Shown here piece by piece: positions 50,108 to 60,052 of a stretch of DNA of 64,000 bases. The position numbers were made by a program, and so were the translations under genes. A model generated the notes under the pieces. That model was not told the DNA's origin. It ran no database searches and was given only the letters and a program-made list of their open reading frames with translations. The DNA comes from Zoogloeaceae bacterium (GTDB lineage Bacteria > Pseudomonadota > Gammaproteobacteria > Burkholderiales > Rhodocyclaceae), in the NCBI GenBank assembly GCA_024235635.1, contig JACKMA010000002.1, positions 930,001 to 994,000 of the forward strand, read 5' to 3'. Position 1 is the first letter of the stretch. Each line of letters begins with the position of its first letter.

Positions 50108-50231
50108 GTCTGACGGGCAAGACCCTCAAGTTTCTCGCACATGAAATGCGGCGATGCGCAATTGCCGCAGGCTGCCCCTTGAGCTAGGCTCTTGCCTCCA
50201 GCGCACACGATCGACGACAAAAAATACATCC

Positions 50232-51053
50232 ATGGGCATCACCATCAAGTCCCCGACAGACATCGAGAAGATGCGCATCGCCGGCCGGCTGGCCTCGGAG
50301 GTGCTCGACTTCATCGAACCCCACGTCAAGCCCGGCGTCACCACCGAGGAGCTCGACCGGCTCTGCCACGACTATATGGTGCACGAGCAGGGCTGCGTGC
50401 CGGCACCGCTGAACTATGCGCCACCGGGCTACCCGCCCTACCCGAAGTCGATCTGCACGTCGATCAACCACCAGGTCTGCCACGGCGTGCCGGGGCCGAA
50501 GACGCTGAAGAAGGGCGACATCGTCAACCTCGACATCACCGTCATCAAGGACGGCTACCACGGCGACACCAGCCGGATGTTCCAGGTCGGCGCTACCTCG
50601 ATCCTCGCCCGCCGACTGTGCCAGGTCACCTTCGAATGCCTGTGGATCGGCATCCAGCAGGTCCGTCCGGGCGCACGCCTCGGCGACATCGGCCATGCCA
50701 TCCAGCGTCATGCCGAGGGCAGCGGGTTCTCGGTCGTGCGCGAGTTCTGCGGCCACGGCATCGGCCTCAAGTTCCACGAGGAACCCCAGGTGCTGCACTA
50801 CGGGCGCGCCGGCACCGGCATCGAGCTGCGCGAGGGCATGATCTTCACCATCGAACCGATGATCAACGCCGGCAAGGCCGCGATTTCCGAACTTCCGGAC
50901 GGCTGGACAATCGTCACCAAGGATCGCAGCCTGTCCGCCCAGTGGGAGCACACGATTCTGGTGACCGCCGACGGCTTCGAGGTCCTGACCGTGTCGGACG
51001 GCGCCCCTGCCGTGCCCGAGCTGCCCGCAAACGCAGGCGCCAGCAGCCAATGA
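50232..51053 (+). CDS. map: Methionine aminopeptidase type I
   Basis: The product is 273 aa from the ATG at 50232 (GITIKSPTDIEKMRIAGRLA). The five metal ligands are visible: two Asp in VNLDITVIKDGYHGDTSRMF, His in GHGIGLKFHEEP, Glu in MIFTIEPMINAG and Glu in WEHTILVT. It removes N-terminal Met from nascent chains. It is divergent from rpsB and overlaps glnD by 4 bases. Confidence 0.97.
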   Translation: MGITIKSPTDIEKMRIAGRLASEVLDFIEPHVKPGVTTEELDRLCHDYMVHEQGCVPAPLNYAPPGYPPYPKSICTSINHQVCHGVPGPKTLKKGDIVNLDITVIKDGYHGDTSRMFQVGATSILARRLCQVTFECLWIGIQQVRPGARLGDIGHAIQRHAEGSGFSVVREFCGHGIGLKFHEEPQVLHYGRAGTGIELREGMIFTIEPMINAGKAAISELPDGWTIVTKDRSLSAQWEHTILVTADGFEVLTVSDGAPAVPELPANAGASSQ

Positions 51054-53638
51054 GCGACGGTCGGGAGCGCGAAGGCGTTCTTCCCCCGGAACTGATCGCA
51101 CGGATTCGCGACGAATACCGGAGCGGTTTCGACGCACTGATCGCCAAGTACCAGGAACGGCCCGCCACCGGGCCGATCCTGCGTGGACGCTGTCGACTGG
51201 TGGACGGCATTCTCGGGACCATGTGGAAGGGCTTCGACATGCCCGACGAGCTCGCGTTGGTGGCCGTGGGCGGCTACGGGCGCGGCGAGCTCTACCCCTA
51301 CTCCGACGTCGACATCCTGATTCTGCTGCCTCGGCACGAATCGCCGGAACTGCGCGCGCGCATCGGCGCCCTGGTCACCGCGCTGTGGGACATCGGACTC
51401 GAGATCGGTCAAAGCGTGCGCACGATCGAGGAATGCGTATCGGAGGCCACCGACGACGTCACGGTACAGACCAATCTGCTCGAGGCCCGCCTGCTGGTCG
51501 GCGACCGCCAGCTGTTCGATCGCTTCCACTCGGCCACCACGGCGGCACTGTCGGTGCCGGCGTTCTTCAGCGCCAAGCAGGCCGAGCAGGAGCAGCGCTA
51601 CGCGCGCTACGAGGACACGCCCTATTCGCTCGAGCCGAACTGCAAGGAGAGCCCCGGCGGCCTGCGCGACCTGCACATGCTGGTGTGGATCAGCCGCGCA
51701 GCCGGCTACCGTGACGACTGGCGCGAGCTCATGCGACACGGTCTGGTCACCGGCTCCGAGGCGCGCGAACTGCGCGAGGTCGAACGCTTTCTCCAGCAGA
51801 TCCGCATCCGTCTGCACCTCCTTGCCGGCCGGCGCGAGGACCGGCTGCTGTTCGATCACCAGGAGGCGCTGGCGCGGGCATTCGACTGCGAACCCCAGGG
51901 CGGCAAGCGCGCGTCCGAGGTGTTCATGCAGCGCTACTACATCAACGCCAAGAAGGTCACGCAGCTCAACACCATCCTGCTGCTGAACTTCTCCGAACAG
52001 TTCCTCAGCGACGAGAGCGCGCCGGCGATGATCGTCAGCGAGGATTTCCAGACCGTCCGCGAACTGCTCGACATCCGCGACGAAGGCGTTTTCCGTCGCC
52101 ATCCACGGGCGATGTTCGAATGCCTGCGCATCCTGCAGCAGCGCTCCGAACTGAAGGGGCTGACGGCGCGCACGCTGCGCGCGATCTGGGAGCATCGCAA
52201 CCGCATCGACGCCGACTACCGTGCCGACCCGGAAAACCGGGCGCTGTTCCTGTCGCTGTTCCAGCAGCGGCGCGGCATCATCGCCGCGTTCCGGAGAATG
52301 AACCAGTACGGCCTGCTGTCTCGCTATCTACCGCCGTGGAACAAGATCCTGTGTCAGATGCAGCATGACCTGTTCCACGTCTATACGGTGGACCAGCATT
52401 GCCTGATGGTGATGCGCAACCTGCGTCGCTTCACGATGGCGGAGCACGCCCACGAATATCCGCTGATGAGTCGGCTGATCTTCGCGTTCGACGAACACTG
52501 GGTGCTCTATGTCGCGGCCCTGTTCCACGACATCGCCAAGGGACGCGGCGGTGACCACTCGTTGCTGGGCACCGTAGATGCCCAGGAATTCTGCGAGGAG
52601 CACGCCCTGCAGGCGGAGCACACCGAACTCATCGTCTGGCTGGTGCGCCACCACCTGACGATGTCACACATCGCGCAGAAGCAGGATATCGGCGACCCCC
52701 AGGTGGTCGGCCGCTTCGCCGAACTGGTGGCCGACGAGCGTCGGCTGTCGGCACTCTACCTGCTGACCCACGCGGACATCCGCGGCACCAGCCCGAAGGT
52801 CTGGAACGGCTGGAAGGCGAAGCTGCTCGAAGACCTTTTCCATGCCACCCGCCGCCTGCTGCGAGGCGCCACGCCGCAGCAGGCGATCGGCGCCGACGCG
52901 CGCATCGAAGACACCCGGCGGCTGTTGCGCTACTACGGGCTGCGGCCGGACACCGAAAAGGCCTTCTGGCGGCATCTCGACCCGCTGTACTTCCTGCGGC
53001 ACTCGCCCGACGAGATCGCCTGGCACACGCGCCAGCTCTACTACCGTCCGGAACCGGAGGCGGCGGTGGTCAAGGCCCGTCTGGTCGAGAGCGGTGACGC
53101 CATCCAGGCAATGGTCTATACGCCGGACGCCAAGGACTTGTTCAAGCGCCTGTGCGGCTGCATCGCCCGGCTCGGCTTCACCATCCTCGACGCCAAGATC
53201 CACACCACCAAGCACGGCTATGCGCTCGACAGCTTCATGCTGCAGAACCCCGAGGAGGTCTCCCACTACCGCAATGTCATCGCGCTGCTCGAGCACGACC
53301 TCGGCGAGCACTTGTTCGGCGACGAACCGTTCGAGCGGCCATCCAACGGGCGCGTACCACGCAAGCTGCGCCACTTCCCGATGACACCCAGGGTGGACAT
53401 CCGTGCCGACGAGGGCGGACGCCACTACGTGCTGAGCCTGTCGGCCGCGGATCGGCCCTTCCTGCTCTACGACGTCGCCGACGTGCTGGCGGCCAATCAC
53501 GTGTCACTGCATTCGGCCAAGATCGCCACCCTCGGCGAGCGCGTCGAAGACACCTTCGTCATCAGCGGCGGCGGCCTGTCGAAGGACCACGCCGTGCTGC
53601 GCGTCAAGAAGGCGCTGCAGGAGCGCCTGTCGATCTAG
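51050..53638 (+). CDS. glnD: Bifunctional uridylyltransferase/uridylyl-removing enzyme
   Basis: The product is 862 aa from the ATG at 51050, overlapping the map stop (ATGA). The nucleotidyltransferase motif is GGYGRGELYPYSDVDILI, the PII-binding middle follows, then an HD hydrolase domain (LFHDIAKGRGGDHS) and two C-terminal ACT domains that bind glutamine (FTILDAKIHTTKHGYALDSF and VSLHSAKIATLGERVEDTFV). It modifies PII according to nitrogen status. The frame is open upstream through map in the other phase, which is a shadow. Confidence 0.98.
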   Translation: MSDGREREGVLPPELIARIRDEYRSGFDALIAKYQERPATGPILRGRCRLVDGILGTMWKGFDMPDELALVAVGGYGRGELYPYSDVDILILLPRHESPELRARIGALVTALWDIGLEIGQSVRTIEECVSEATDDVTVQTNLLEARLLVGDRQLFDRFHSATTAALSVPAFFSAKQAEQEQRYARYEDTPYSLEPNCKESPGGLRDLHMLVWISRAAGYRDDWRELMRHGLVTGSEARELREVERFLQQIRIRLHLLAGRREDRLLFDHQEALARAFDCEPQGGKRASEVFMQRYYINAKKVTQLNTILLLNFSEQFLSDESAPAMIVSEDFQTVRELLDIRDEGVFRRHPRAMFECLRILQQRSELKGLTARTLRAIWEHRNRIDADYRADPENRALFLSLFQQRRGIIAAFRRMNQYGLLSRYLPPWNKILCQMQHDLFHVYTVDQHCLMVMRNLRRFTMAEHAHEYPLMSRLIFAFDEHWVLYVAALFHDIAKGRGGDHSLLGTVDAQEFCEEHALQAEHTELIVWLVRHHLTMSHIAQKQDIGDPQVVGRFAELVADERRLSALYLLTHADIRGTSPKVWNGWKAKLLEDLFHATRRLLRGATPQQAIGADARIEDTRRLLRYYGLRPDTEKAFWRHLDPLYFLRHSPDEIAWHTRQLYYRPEPEAAVVKARLVESGDAIQAMVYTPDAKDLFKRLCGCIARLGFTILDAKIHTTKHGYALDSFMLQNPEEVSHYRNVIALLEHDLGEHLFGDEPFERPSNGRVPRKLRHFPMTPRVDIRADEGGRHYVLSLSAADRPFLLYDVADVLAANHVSLHSAKIATLGERVEDTFVISGGGLSKDHAVLRVKKALQERLSI

Positions 53639-53785
53639 GCAGTATCGGCCGGGGTCGATCGGCAGGCGTCTCGCGGATGACCGCAGGCGGCGTGGTCGGC
53701 ATTCGCGGCGCAGCGAGGCACGACCGTGCGCGCAACCGGTCGGAGCGTCTGCCGTGCCCCGACCGCCGTCAGGCGCGTGCGCCGC

Positions 53786-54310
53786 TTACGGCGTCTGGCG
53801 CAGCCGAGCGATCTCGGCCTCGAAGCCGAAGCGGGTGAGGTCGCTGATGCGCCGCGGGTAGAGTACGCCGTCCAGGTGGTCGCACTCGTGCTGCACGACC
53901 CGGGCGTGGAAGCCCGCGACGCTGCGTTCGATGCGGCTGCCGTCCGGTGCCAGGCCGGTGTAGTGGATGCGATCGTGACGCGGAACCAGTCCACGCAGGC
54001 CCGGCACCGACAGGCAGCCTTCCCAATCCTCGACGAGATCGTCGCCGATCGGCGTGATCTCGGGATTGACCAGGATCGTCAGCGGTACCGGCTCGACCTG
54101 CAGATAGCGCGGATTGTGGCCCACCTCGAACACCACGACGCGCAGCCCGACGCCGATCTGCGGCGCGGCCAGCCCGGCACCGTCGAGGGCGCGCATGGTG
54201 TCGAGCATGTCGGTGATCAGCTCGCCGAGTTCCGCGTCCGGCACGCGGGCGACCGGTTCTGCGACCCGCAGCAGGCGCGGGTCACCCATTCGCAGGACGG
54301 GGCGGATCAT
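53786..54310 (-). CDS. def: Peptide deformylase
   Basis: The product is 174 aa from the ATG at 54310. GAGLAAPQIGV, EDWEGCLSVPGLRG and VQHECDHLDGVLYPRRI are the three metal/active-site motifs in order. It removes the N-formyl group before Map acts; map is 3.5 kb away on the other strand. The start is 4 bases after the phosphorylase stop, so they are co-translated. It may not be the only deformylase in the genome. Confidence 0.95.
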   Translation of the reverse strand: MIRPVLRMGDPRLLRVAEPVARVPDAELGELITDMLDTMRALDGAGLAAPQIGVGLRVVVFEVGHNPRYLQVEPVPLTILVNPEITPIGDDLVEDWEGCLSVPGLRGLVPRHDRIHYTGLAPDGSRIERSVAGFHARVVQHECDHLDGVLYPRRISDLTRFGFEAEIARLRQTP

Positions 54311-54314
54311 CGAA

Positions 54315-55052
54315 TCATTGCTCGCAGAGCTCGGCGAGGATCGCGCGCACCCGCTGCATCGCCTCGTGCAGCACCGCCTCGATGCTGTCGAAGCAGATCG
54401 CCTCGGCGCTGTTGCCGCGCCCGGCCGCGAAGTTGGCGACGACATTGATCGCTGCATAGGCAGTATCGAGTTCGCGCGCCAGGGCAGCCTCCGGCATCGC
54501 CGTCATGCCGACCACGTCGGCGCCGTCGCGCTCGAGGCGGTTCACCTCGGCGGCGGTCTCCAGCCGCGGCCCCTGGGTGGTCGCATAGACTGCGCCGTCG
54601 GCGACCTCGATGCCGGCGGCCGCCGCCGCCGCCAGCAATTGGGAACGCAGTGTGGCGTCGTAGGGCTGGGTGAAATCGATGTGACGCACCGGGTCCTCGC
54701 CGCCTTCGAAGTACGTCGTCTTGCGACCGGAGGTGTAGTCGATGATCTGGTCGGGCACCACCAGCACGCCCGGACCGAGGTCGTCGCGAATGCCGCCGAC
54801 CGAGGCCACCGACACCACCTGCTCGACCTTGGCCTGCTTCAGCGCCCACATGTTGGCGCGGTAGTTGACCAGGTGCGGCGGGATCGTGTGCCCGTAGCCG
54901 TGGCGCGCAAGAAAGACCACCGGGCAATCGCCCAGGGTGCCGAACATCAGCGCGCCGGACGGTTCACCGTACGGCGTTCGCACCACCTCGCGGCGGATCA
55001 CGTCGAAATTGGCGAGCTGCGTGAGCCCGCTGCCACCGATGATCGCGAGCAT
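54315..55052 (-). CDS. S-methyl-5'-thioinosine/thioadenosine phosphorylase
   Basis: The protein is 245 aa. MLAIIGGSGL binds phosphate. VVFLARHGYGHTIPPHLVNYRANMWALK, TTQGPRLETAAEVNRLERDG and DVVGMTAMPEAALARELD are from the MTAP/PNP family. The TTQGPRLET and GMTAMPEA pattern suits the MTIP-type enzyme of Pseudomonas and betaproteobacteria. It salvages methylthio-nucleosides from polyamine synthesis. The adjacent def gene is coupled to it. Confidence 0.9.
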   Translation of the reverse strand: MLAIIGGSGLTQLANFDVIRREVVRTPYGEPSGALMFGTLGDCPVVFLARHGYGHTIPPHLVNYRANMWALKQAKVEQVVSVASVGGIRDDLGPGVLVVPDQIIDYTSGRKTTYFEGGEDPVRHIDFTQPYDATLRSQLLAAAAAAGIEVADGAVYATTQGPRLETAAEVNRLERDGADVVGMTAMPEAALARELDTAYAAINVVANFAAGRGNSAEAICFDSIEAVLHEAMQRVRAILAELCEQ

Positions 55053-55156
55053 TGACGACCTCCATGCCAGAGGCCGGCGATGTTAGCACGCGACCAGGCC
55101 GGCGGCCGGCGCGACGCCGACCCGGAAACGCACGCACGCACCGCATCGTCTGCATG

Positions 55157-55183
55157 TTGCGATGCGCCATCCAATGGTATAAT
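55157..55183 (+). promoter_or_regulatory. typA: Promoter of typA
   Basis: A perfect TATAAT at 55178-55183 with TTGCGA 15 bases upstream (short spacer), 30 bases before the typA start. Confidence 0.55.
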
Positions 55184-55212
55184 GGCGGGCTTTTTGTCCA
55201 GAAATCTCGAAC

Positions 55213-57027
55213 ATGGCCCGCTCCCTTCGCAACATCGCGATCATCGCCCACGTCGATCACGGCAAGACCACGCTGGTCGATCAGCTGCTTCGCCAATCCG
55301 GCACCTTCCGTGACAACCAGCAGGTTTCCGAACGGGTCATGGATTCCAACGACCTCGAGCGCGAACGGGGCATCACGATCCTGTCGAAGAACTGCGCCAT
55401 CGAGTACCAGGGCACCCACATCAATATCGTCGATACGCCGGGCCACGCCGACTTCGGCGGCGAAGTCGAGCGCGTGCTGTCGATGGTCGACGGCGTGCTG
55501 CTGCTGGTCGATGCGGTCGAGGGCCCGATGCCGCAGACCCGCTTCGTCACCCGCAAGGCGCTAGCACTGGGGCTCAAGCCGATCGTCGTGATCAACAAGA
55601 TCGACCGCCCGGGTTCGCGGCCCGACTGGGTCATCAATCACACCTTCGACCTGTTCGACAAGCTCGGCGCGACCGAGGAGCAACTCGACTTTCCGGTGGT
55701 CTATGCATCGGCTCTGAACGGCTTCGCGATGCTCGACGCCGATCAGCCCGGAACCGACATGCAGGCCTTGTTCGAGGCAATCCTCGAACACGTGCCCGAG
55801 CCCGACGTCGATGCCGCCGCCCCGCTGCAGGTGCAGATCTGCTCGCTCGACTATTCCACCTACATCGGGCAGCTCGGCATCGGTCGCATCACCCGCGGCA
55901 GCCTGCGGCCGAACCAGGAGGTGGTGGTGATGTACGGCGCCGAGAATCGCGGCAAGGCCAAGGTCAGCCAGGTGCTCGGCTTCACCGGGCTGGAGCGTGC
56001 GCCCACCGACCGGGCCGAAGCCGGCGACATCGTACTGGTGTCGGGCATCGACCAGATCGGCATCGGGGTCACGCTGTGCGACCCGGACAAGCTCGAAGGC
56101 ATGGCGCCGATTGCCGTCGACGAGCCGACGCTGACGATGAACTTCATGGTCAACACCTCGCCGCTGGCCGGGCGCGAAGGCAAGTTCGTGACCAGTCGCC
56201 AGATCCGCGAGCGCCTCGACCGCGAACTGCTGAAGAACGTCGCGCTGCGTGTCGCATCGACCAACGATGCCGACGTCTTCGAAGTCTCCGGGCGCGGCGA
56301 ACTGCATCTGACGATCCTGCTCGAAAACATGCGACGCGAGGGTTTCGAACTCGGGGTCGGCCGACCGCGGGTGGTGTTCAAGGAGATCGACGGCGTCAAG
56401 TGCGAGCCCTACGAGATGCTCACCGTCGATGTCGAGGACGAGCACCAGGGCGCGGTGATGGAAGAACTCGGCCGCCGGCGCGGTGAATTGCAGGACATGG
56501 CGCCGGACGGCAAGGGCCGCACCCGCCTGGAGTACCGCATTCCGGCCCGTGGCCTGATCGGTTTCCAGGGCGAATTCCTGACCCTGACCCGCGGCACCGG
56601 CCTCGCCAGCCACGTCTTCGACGACTACGGTCCGATGGCCGGCACCATGGCCGATCGCCGCAACGGCGTGCTGATCTCGCAGGAGAACGGCGCCGCCGTC
56701 GCCTACGCTCTGTGGAAGTTGCAGGACCGAGGCCGCATGTTCGTCGATCCGGGCGAAGCCCTGTACGAGGGCATGATCATCGGCATCCACAGCCGCGACA
56801 ACGATCTCGTCGTCAATCCGATCAAGGGCAAGCAGCTCACCAACGTCCGCGCCTCCGGCACCGACGAGGCCGTGCGACTGGTGCCGCCGATCCAGCTCAC
56901 GCTGGAATCGGCGATCGAGTTCATCGCCGACGACGAACTGGTCGAGATCACGCCGAAGAGCATCCGCCTGCGCAAGCGCTACCTGAAGGAGCACGAGCGC
57001 AAGCGGGCCAGCCGCGAGGCCGGCTGA
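55213..57027 (+). CDS. typA: Ribosome-binding GTPase TypA/BipA
   Basis: The protein is 604 aa. AHVDHGKTTLVDQLLRQSG is the P-loop, RGITILSKNCAI is switch I, DTPGHADFGGEVERVL is G3 and NKIDRPGSRPDWV is G4. The C-terminal domain unique to BipA (EFLTLTRGTGLASHVFDDY, NVRASGTDEAVRLVPP) is complete. It is a translation factor for ribosome assembly and stress adaptation. It is divergent from the phosphorylase. Confidence 0.98.
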   Translation: MARSLRNIAIIAHVDHGKTTLVDQLLRQSGTFRDNQQVSERVMDSNDLERERGITILSKNCAIEYQGTHINIVDTPGHADFGGEVERVLSMVDGVLLLVDAVEGPMPQTRFVTRKALALGLKPIVVINKIDRPGSRPDWVINHTFDLFDKLGATEEQLDFPVVYASALNGFAMLDADQPGTDMQALFEAILEHVPEPDVDAAAPLQVQICSLDYSTYIGQLGIGRITRGSLRPNQEVVVMYGAENRGKAKVSQVLGFTGLERAPTDRAEAGDIVLVSGIDQIGIGVTLCDPDKLEGMAPIAVDEPTLTMNFMVNTSPLAGREGKFVTSRQIRERLDRELLKNVALRVASTNDADVFEVSGRGELHLTILLENMRREGFELGVGRPRVVFKEIDGVKCEPYEMLTVDVEDEHQGAVMEELGRRRGELQDMAPDGKGRTRLEYRIPARGLIGFQGEFLTLTRGTGLASHVFDDYGPMAGTMADRRNGVLISQENGAAVAYALWKLQDRGRMFVDPGEALYEGMIIGIHSRDNDLVVNPIKGKQLTNVRASGTDEAVRLVPPIQLTLESAIEFIADDELVEITPKSIRLRKRYLKEHERKRASREAG

Positions 57028-57053
57028 GCGACCACGCGCGGCTCGACCCTGGT

Positions 57054-58535
57054 TCAGTCCTCGAGTTCGCTCTGCGGGATCACCTGCAGCGTCTTCAGGA
57101 AGGCGACCAGCGCCTTCTGGTCGTCGGTGCTGCGGGTCGCAAAGGCGTCGCGCGACGCGCGCCCCTCGCCGCCGTGGTAGAGGATCGCCTCGGTGATCGT
57201 GCCGATGTCGCCGCGATGGCCGTAGGGCGCAGAACTGCCCACGTCCCATAGCCTGCGGGTCATGAAGAACTCCGCACCGGGCCGGCCGTCCTGCTCGGGG
57301 CGGCCCTGGGCGAGCTGCTCGTTGCAGAAGTAGCGGATCGCCCCCGGCGCCGGTGCGTCGCACAGGTTGTGGCGCTTGAGATCGGTATAGGCACGAACGA
57401 TGGCCGTGCTGCCCGGCCCTTTCTCGAGACGCGGTCGCTCGCCGGTGTGGGTCATGTCGAAGGCGATCGGCGGGCAGCCTTCTTCGGCACCGGCGCAGGT
57501 GCCGGGCCGGTTGAACGGGTTCGGCTCGACGAACATCCGCGATTCCAGCACCATCGCCGGCTTGTGGCACGCCGCACAGCCGATCTCGTCGAACACCGAC
57601 TCGCCGCGCGTGACCATTGCACGGGCGACCCGGCCCTTCGGCAATGCCCGGGTCGGGGTCGACAGCTGCGCCTGCCAGAGGCTGATCGCGGTCTGGTCGC
57701 CGATCGTCAGTTCCCGCGTGACGCCGTCCTCGTCGAAGTCTGGATCGAAGCCCTTGGCCGGATTCAGATCGAAGCGCTCCTCGGCCTGCATGCCGTGATG
57801 CAGATTCATCGCATTGGTCGAGAACTCCCGCAGCGACACCACCGTACCAGCCTGGGTGAACGGCTTGACCACCAGGTCGCGGTCGATGCCCTCGGCACGG
57901 ACCACCTCGCCACCGGCGATTTCGACCGCGAAGGCGACGCCCTTGGTGACCAGGGTGTGTGCGCCGTCGGCGAGCCCGGCTGCCCGCTGGCGCAGTTCGG
58001 TACTCATTTCGCGGGCCAGCATCTCGACCGGCCCAGCACCGTGCATGCCGGGCGCGTTGCGCTCGACGCTGCGCGAATGCCCGATCGACAGCGTCACCGG
58101 ATCGAGCGCGCCGGCCAGGCCGAAGACGTTCGCGGCAAAATCGCCGGCACCCCCGGTCTCGGGCAGCGAATGGCAGCCGACACAGGCGGCGGCGTCCGGC
58201 CCGGATGTCCTCAACTGGACCACCTGTCCATCGGTCAGCCGCTCGCCCTCTTCCGAGACGGTCGGTACGTCGCGTTTCGTGCCCGCACCGGTCGTCGCCG
58301 GCCGTCCTGCGCCATCGCAGCGGTTGAAGCGCGCGACGAACAACCGGCGCCCGAAATCGCGAATCTGATCGAAGCCGAGTGTCCCGGCGACGATGTCGTC
58401 GTGCTCGATCGAAACCGGAACCACCGGTTCGTCCGCCACCAGTTCCGGCGGACAGGTCTTGGCTTGCTGGGCGAGCGCCGGCGATGTCGCGCCAGCCAGG
58501 ACAACACAGATGAGGGTTCGAAGCTTGCTAGGCAC
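57054..58535 (-). CDS. Di-heme oxidoreductase (DHOR/peroxidase-like cytochrome)
   Basis: The product is 493 aa from a GTG at 58535 with GGAG nine bases upstream; a GTG at 58550 is possible. The signal peptide (LRTLICVVLAGATSPALAQQ) is followed by two heme motifs, CVGCH and CAACH, of the DHOR/di-heme peroxidase family (PF06537 type). APYGHRGDIGTITEAILYHGGE is the conserved C-terminal loop. It is periplasmic. Family members range from electron carriers to peroxidases, so activity is open. An FNR-type box and an AT-rich -10 region upstream suggest expression under low oxygen. Confidence 0.85.
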   Translation of the reverse strand: MPSKLRTLICVVLAGATSPALAQQAKTCPPELVADEPVVPVSIEHDDIVAGTLGFDQIRDFGRRLFVARFNRCDGAGRPATTGAGTKRDVPTVSEEGERLTDGQVVQLRTSGPDAAACVGCHSLPETGGAGDFAANVFGLAGALDPVTLSIGHSRSVERNAPGMHGAGPVEMLAREMSTELRQRAAGLADGAHTLVTKGVAFAVEIAGGEVVRAEGIDRDLVVKPFTQAGTVVSLREFSTNAMNLHHGMQAEERFDLNPAKGFDPDFDEDGVTRELTIGDQTAISLWQAQLSTPTRALPKGRVARAMVTRGESVFDEIGCAACHKPAMVLESRMFVEPNPFNRPGTCAGAEEGCPPIAFDMTHTGERPRLEKGPGSTAIVRAYTDLKRHNLCDAPAPGAIRYFCNEQLAQGRPEQDGRPGAEFFMTRRLWDVGSSAPYGHRGDIGTITEAILYHGGEGRASRDAFATRSTDDQKALVAFLKTLQVIPQSELED

Positions 58536-58550
58536 GTGCCGGTTCTCCAC

Positions 58551-58855
58551 TTGTCCGCTTGAGTCGATCCGCCGCGAGACACCGGGTCCCCACGGCGACT
58601 TTTATTAGTTTTTAATTATTTTCTTATGCGAAGCTTAAGTGGACATTGACCCGGATCAAACGGTCGACCTGCCGTGACCAGCGGAATGCCGGTGCGCCGA
58701 GGCGGAACGCCCCGGCCACCGATCGGGTGCACACAGCGGGCGACAACCGGCGCAGCGCGGCCATCGGGCGCCCGCAAGTGGACGATGCGCGACGCCCGGC
58801 GCGCCGACGATGCCGGCGGCGGCGCCGCGTGACGGTTCGCGACCGGGAGGTCGCT
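58551..58855 (-). promoter_or_regulatory. Upstream region of the di-heme gene with AT-rich core
   Basis: These 305 bases lie between the di-heme gene start and the TelA stop. The stretch 58600-58640 is very AT-rich for this genome and includes AATAAT (minus, 58615-58620), a good -10. The FNR-type box is at 58646-58659. The rest, up to the TelA stop, shows no gene. Confidence 0.55.
58646..58659 (-). promoter_or_regulatory. FNR/ANR-type box
   Basis: TTGATCCGGGTCAA on the minus strand matches the TTGAT-N4-ATCAA consensus in 9 of 10 positions. Its centre is about 44 bases before the start predicted from the AATAAT -10, close to the class II activator position. Confidence 0.65.
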
Positions 58856-60052
58856 TCAGTCGATGATTTCGATCGGGAAATCGCGCGCCGACGCCGCCGC
58901 ACCTTCCATGCGCTGGATCGTCTGCTCGGATTCCGCGGCCATGCGATCCATCTCGACGATGTTCTCGGCCATCTTCGGCAGTGCCTCCTGGCGATAGCGC
59001 GAGACGTCATCGAGCGCGGCACGGATGTCGGCGAACGACTGCCGCAGCACGTCGAGGTCGAGCGCGGTGCCGGCGGCCTGCTTGTGGATCTCGGCACCCT
59101 GGGTCTTCAGGCGCTCGGCGGTGCCGGCGATCAGGGTCTCGGTGGTCTTGGTCACCGCCTGCACCTTCTCCAGCACGATCTTCTGGTTGGCCAGCGCCAA
59201 CGCCAGCGTGACCGCCACCTGCAATGCACTGACGGTGACGTTGAGCGCCCGGTTCACGCCCCGGATCAGCTCCTTGTTGTTGCGCACGATCATCTCGATC
59301 GTCAGGAAGCCCTGCTGATTCACCAGCAACTGCTGCTGCAGGTCCTGGATGCGCTGGCGCAGCGGGAACAGCAACTCCTCCTGGACGAAGACCGTGCGCG
59401 GATCGTCCGACACCAGTTCGGTCGCGACCCGTTCCTGCAGCTTGCGGTCGATCAGCTCGCCGAGCTTGATCGCCCGCTCCAGCTTGTGGCCGAGCGCGCG
59501 CATCTGCTTCTGGTCGTCGGCGAGCGTGATGTTGTCCCGCTTGAGCTGGTCCTGCCCGGACTTCAGCGAGTTCATCACCGCGTCGATCACCGTCGATGCC
59601 GCCTCGTAACGCGTGAAATAGCGCTTCAGCGGGGTGCCGATGCCCGGCAGGTAGCCCAGCGCCCGCGAGAACCAGCCCGCTTCCAGATCGAACTTGGCCG
59701 GATCCAGCGCCTCGACCTGCACCTTGAGATCGATCAGCGCGTTGGCTACCTGACCGCCGTCGCCGCTCTGGTCGGACAGTTTCTTGACCGGTTGCTGCAG
59801 CATCTGGCTGCGACGCGCGGCTTCCTTCTGCAACTGGATGCCCATGGTCTCGACCGCGGCCTTGGCCTGGGTCTGCCCGTCCTGGTCGTCGGCCGCGATG
59901 TCGACTAGCCGGCCGACCAGTGCGTCGGCCTGGGCCTCGAGGTCGGCGTCGGCAGCAGGATCGACCGTGATCCGGGTGGGATCGGCGAGCTTCAGCTCCT
60001 TCTTCAATTCTTCCTTGTCGGCAAAGACCAGGCTCTGTGTGTCGGCGTTCAT
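58856..60052 (-). CDS. telA: TelA/KlaA-family toxic-anion-resistance protein
   Basis: The product is 398 aa from the ATG at 60052 (CAGGAGA upstream). It is all-helical and soluble. GWFSRALGYLPGIGTPLKRY, LRQRIQDLQQQLLVNQQGFL, IEMIVRNNKELIRGVNRA and VSALQVAVTLALALANQKIV are the TelA family landmarks. Named for tellurite resistance on plasmids, the family belongs to wider envelope-stress modules. It is divergent from the AAA+ gene (226 bases). Calling it a tellurite gene is not supported here. Confidence 0.92.
   Translation of the reverse strand: MNADTQSLVFADKEELKKELKLADPTRITVDPAADADLEAQADALVGRLVDIAADDQDGQTQAKAAVETMGIQLQKEAARRSQMLQQPVKKLSDQSGDGGQVANALIDLKVQVEALDPAKFDLEAGWFSRALGYLPGIGTPLKRYFTRYEAASTVIDAVMNSLKSGQDQLKRDNITLADDQKQMRALGHKLERAIKLGELIDRKLQERVATELVSDDPRTVFVQEELLFPLRQRIQDLQQQLLVNQQGFLTIEMIVRNNKELIRGVNRALNVTVSALQVAVTLALALANQKIVLEKVQAVTKTTETLIAGTAERLKTQGAEIHKQAAGTALDLDVLRQSFADIRAALDDVSRYRQEALPKMAENIVEMDRMAAESEQTIQRMEGAAASARDFPIEIID

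Noticed and set aside
58856..60052. Tellurite resistance determinant
   Set aside because: The family name is historical; no ter or teh genes accompany it, and chromosomal TelA members are mostly not linked to tellurite.
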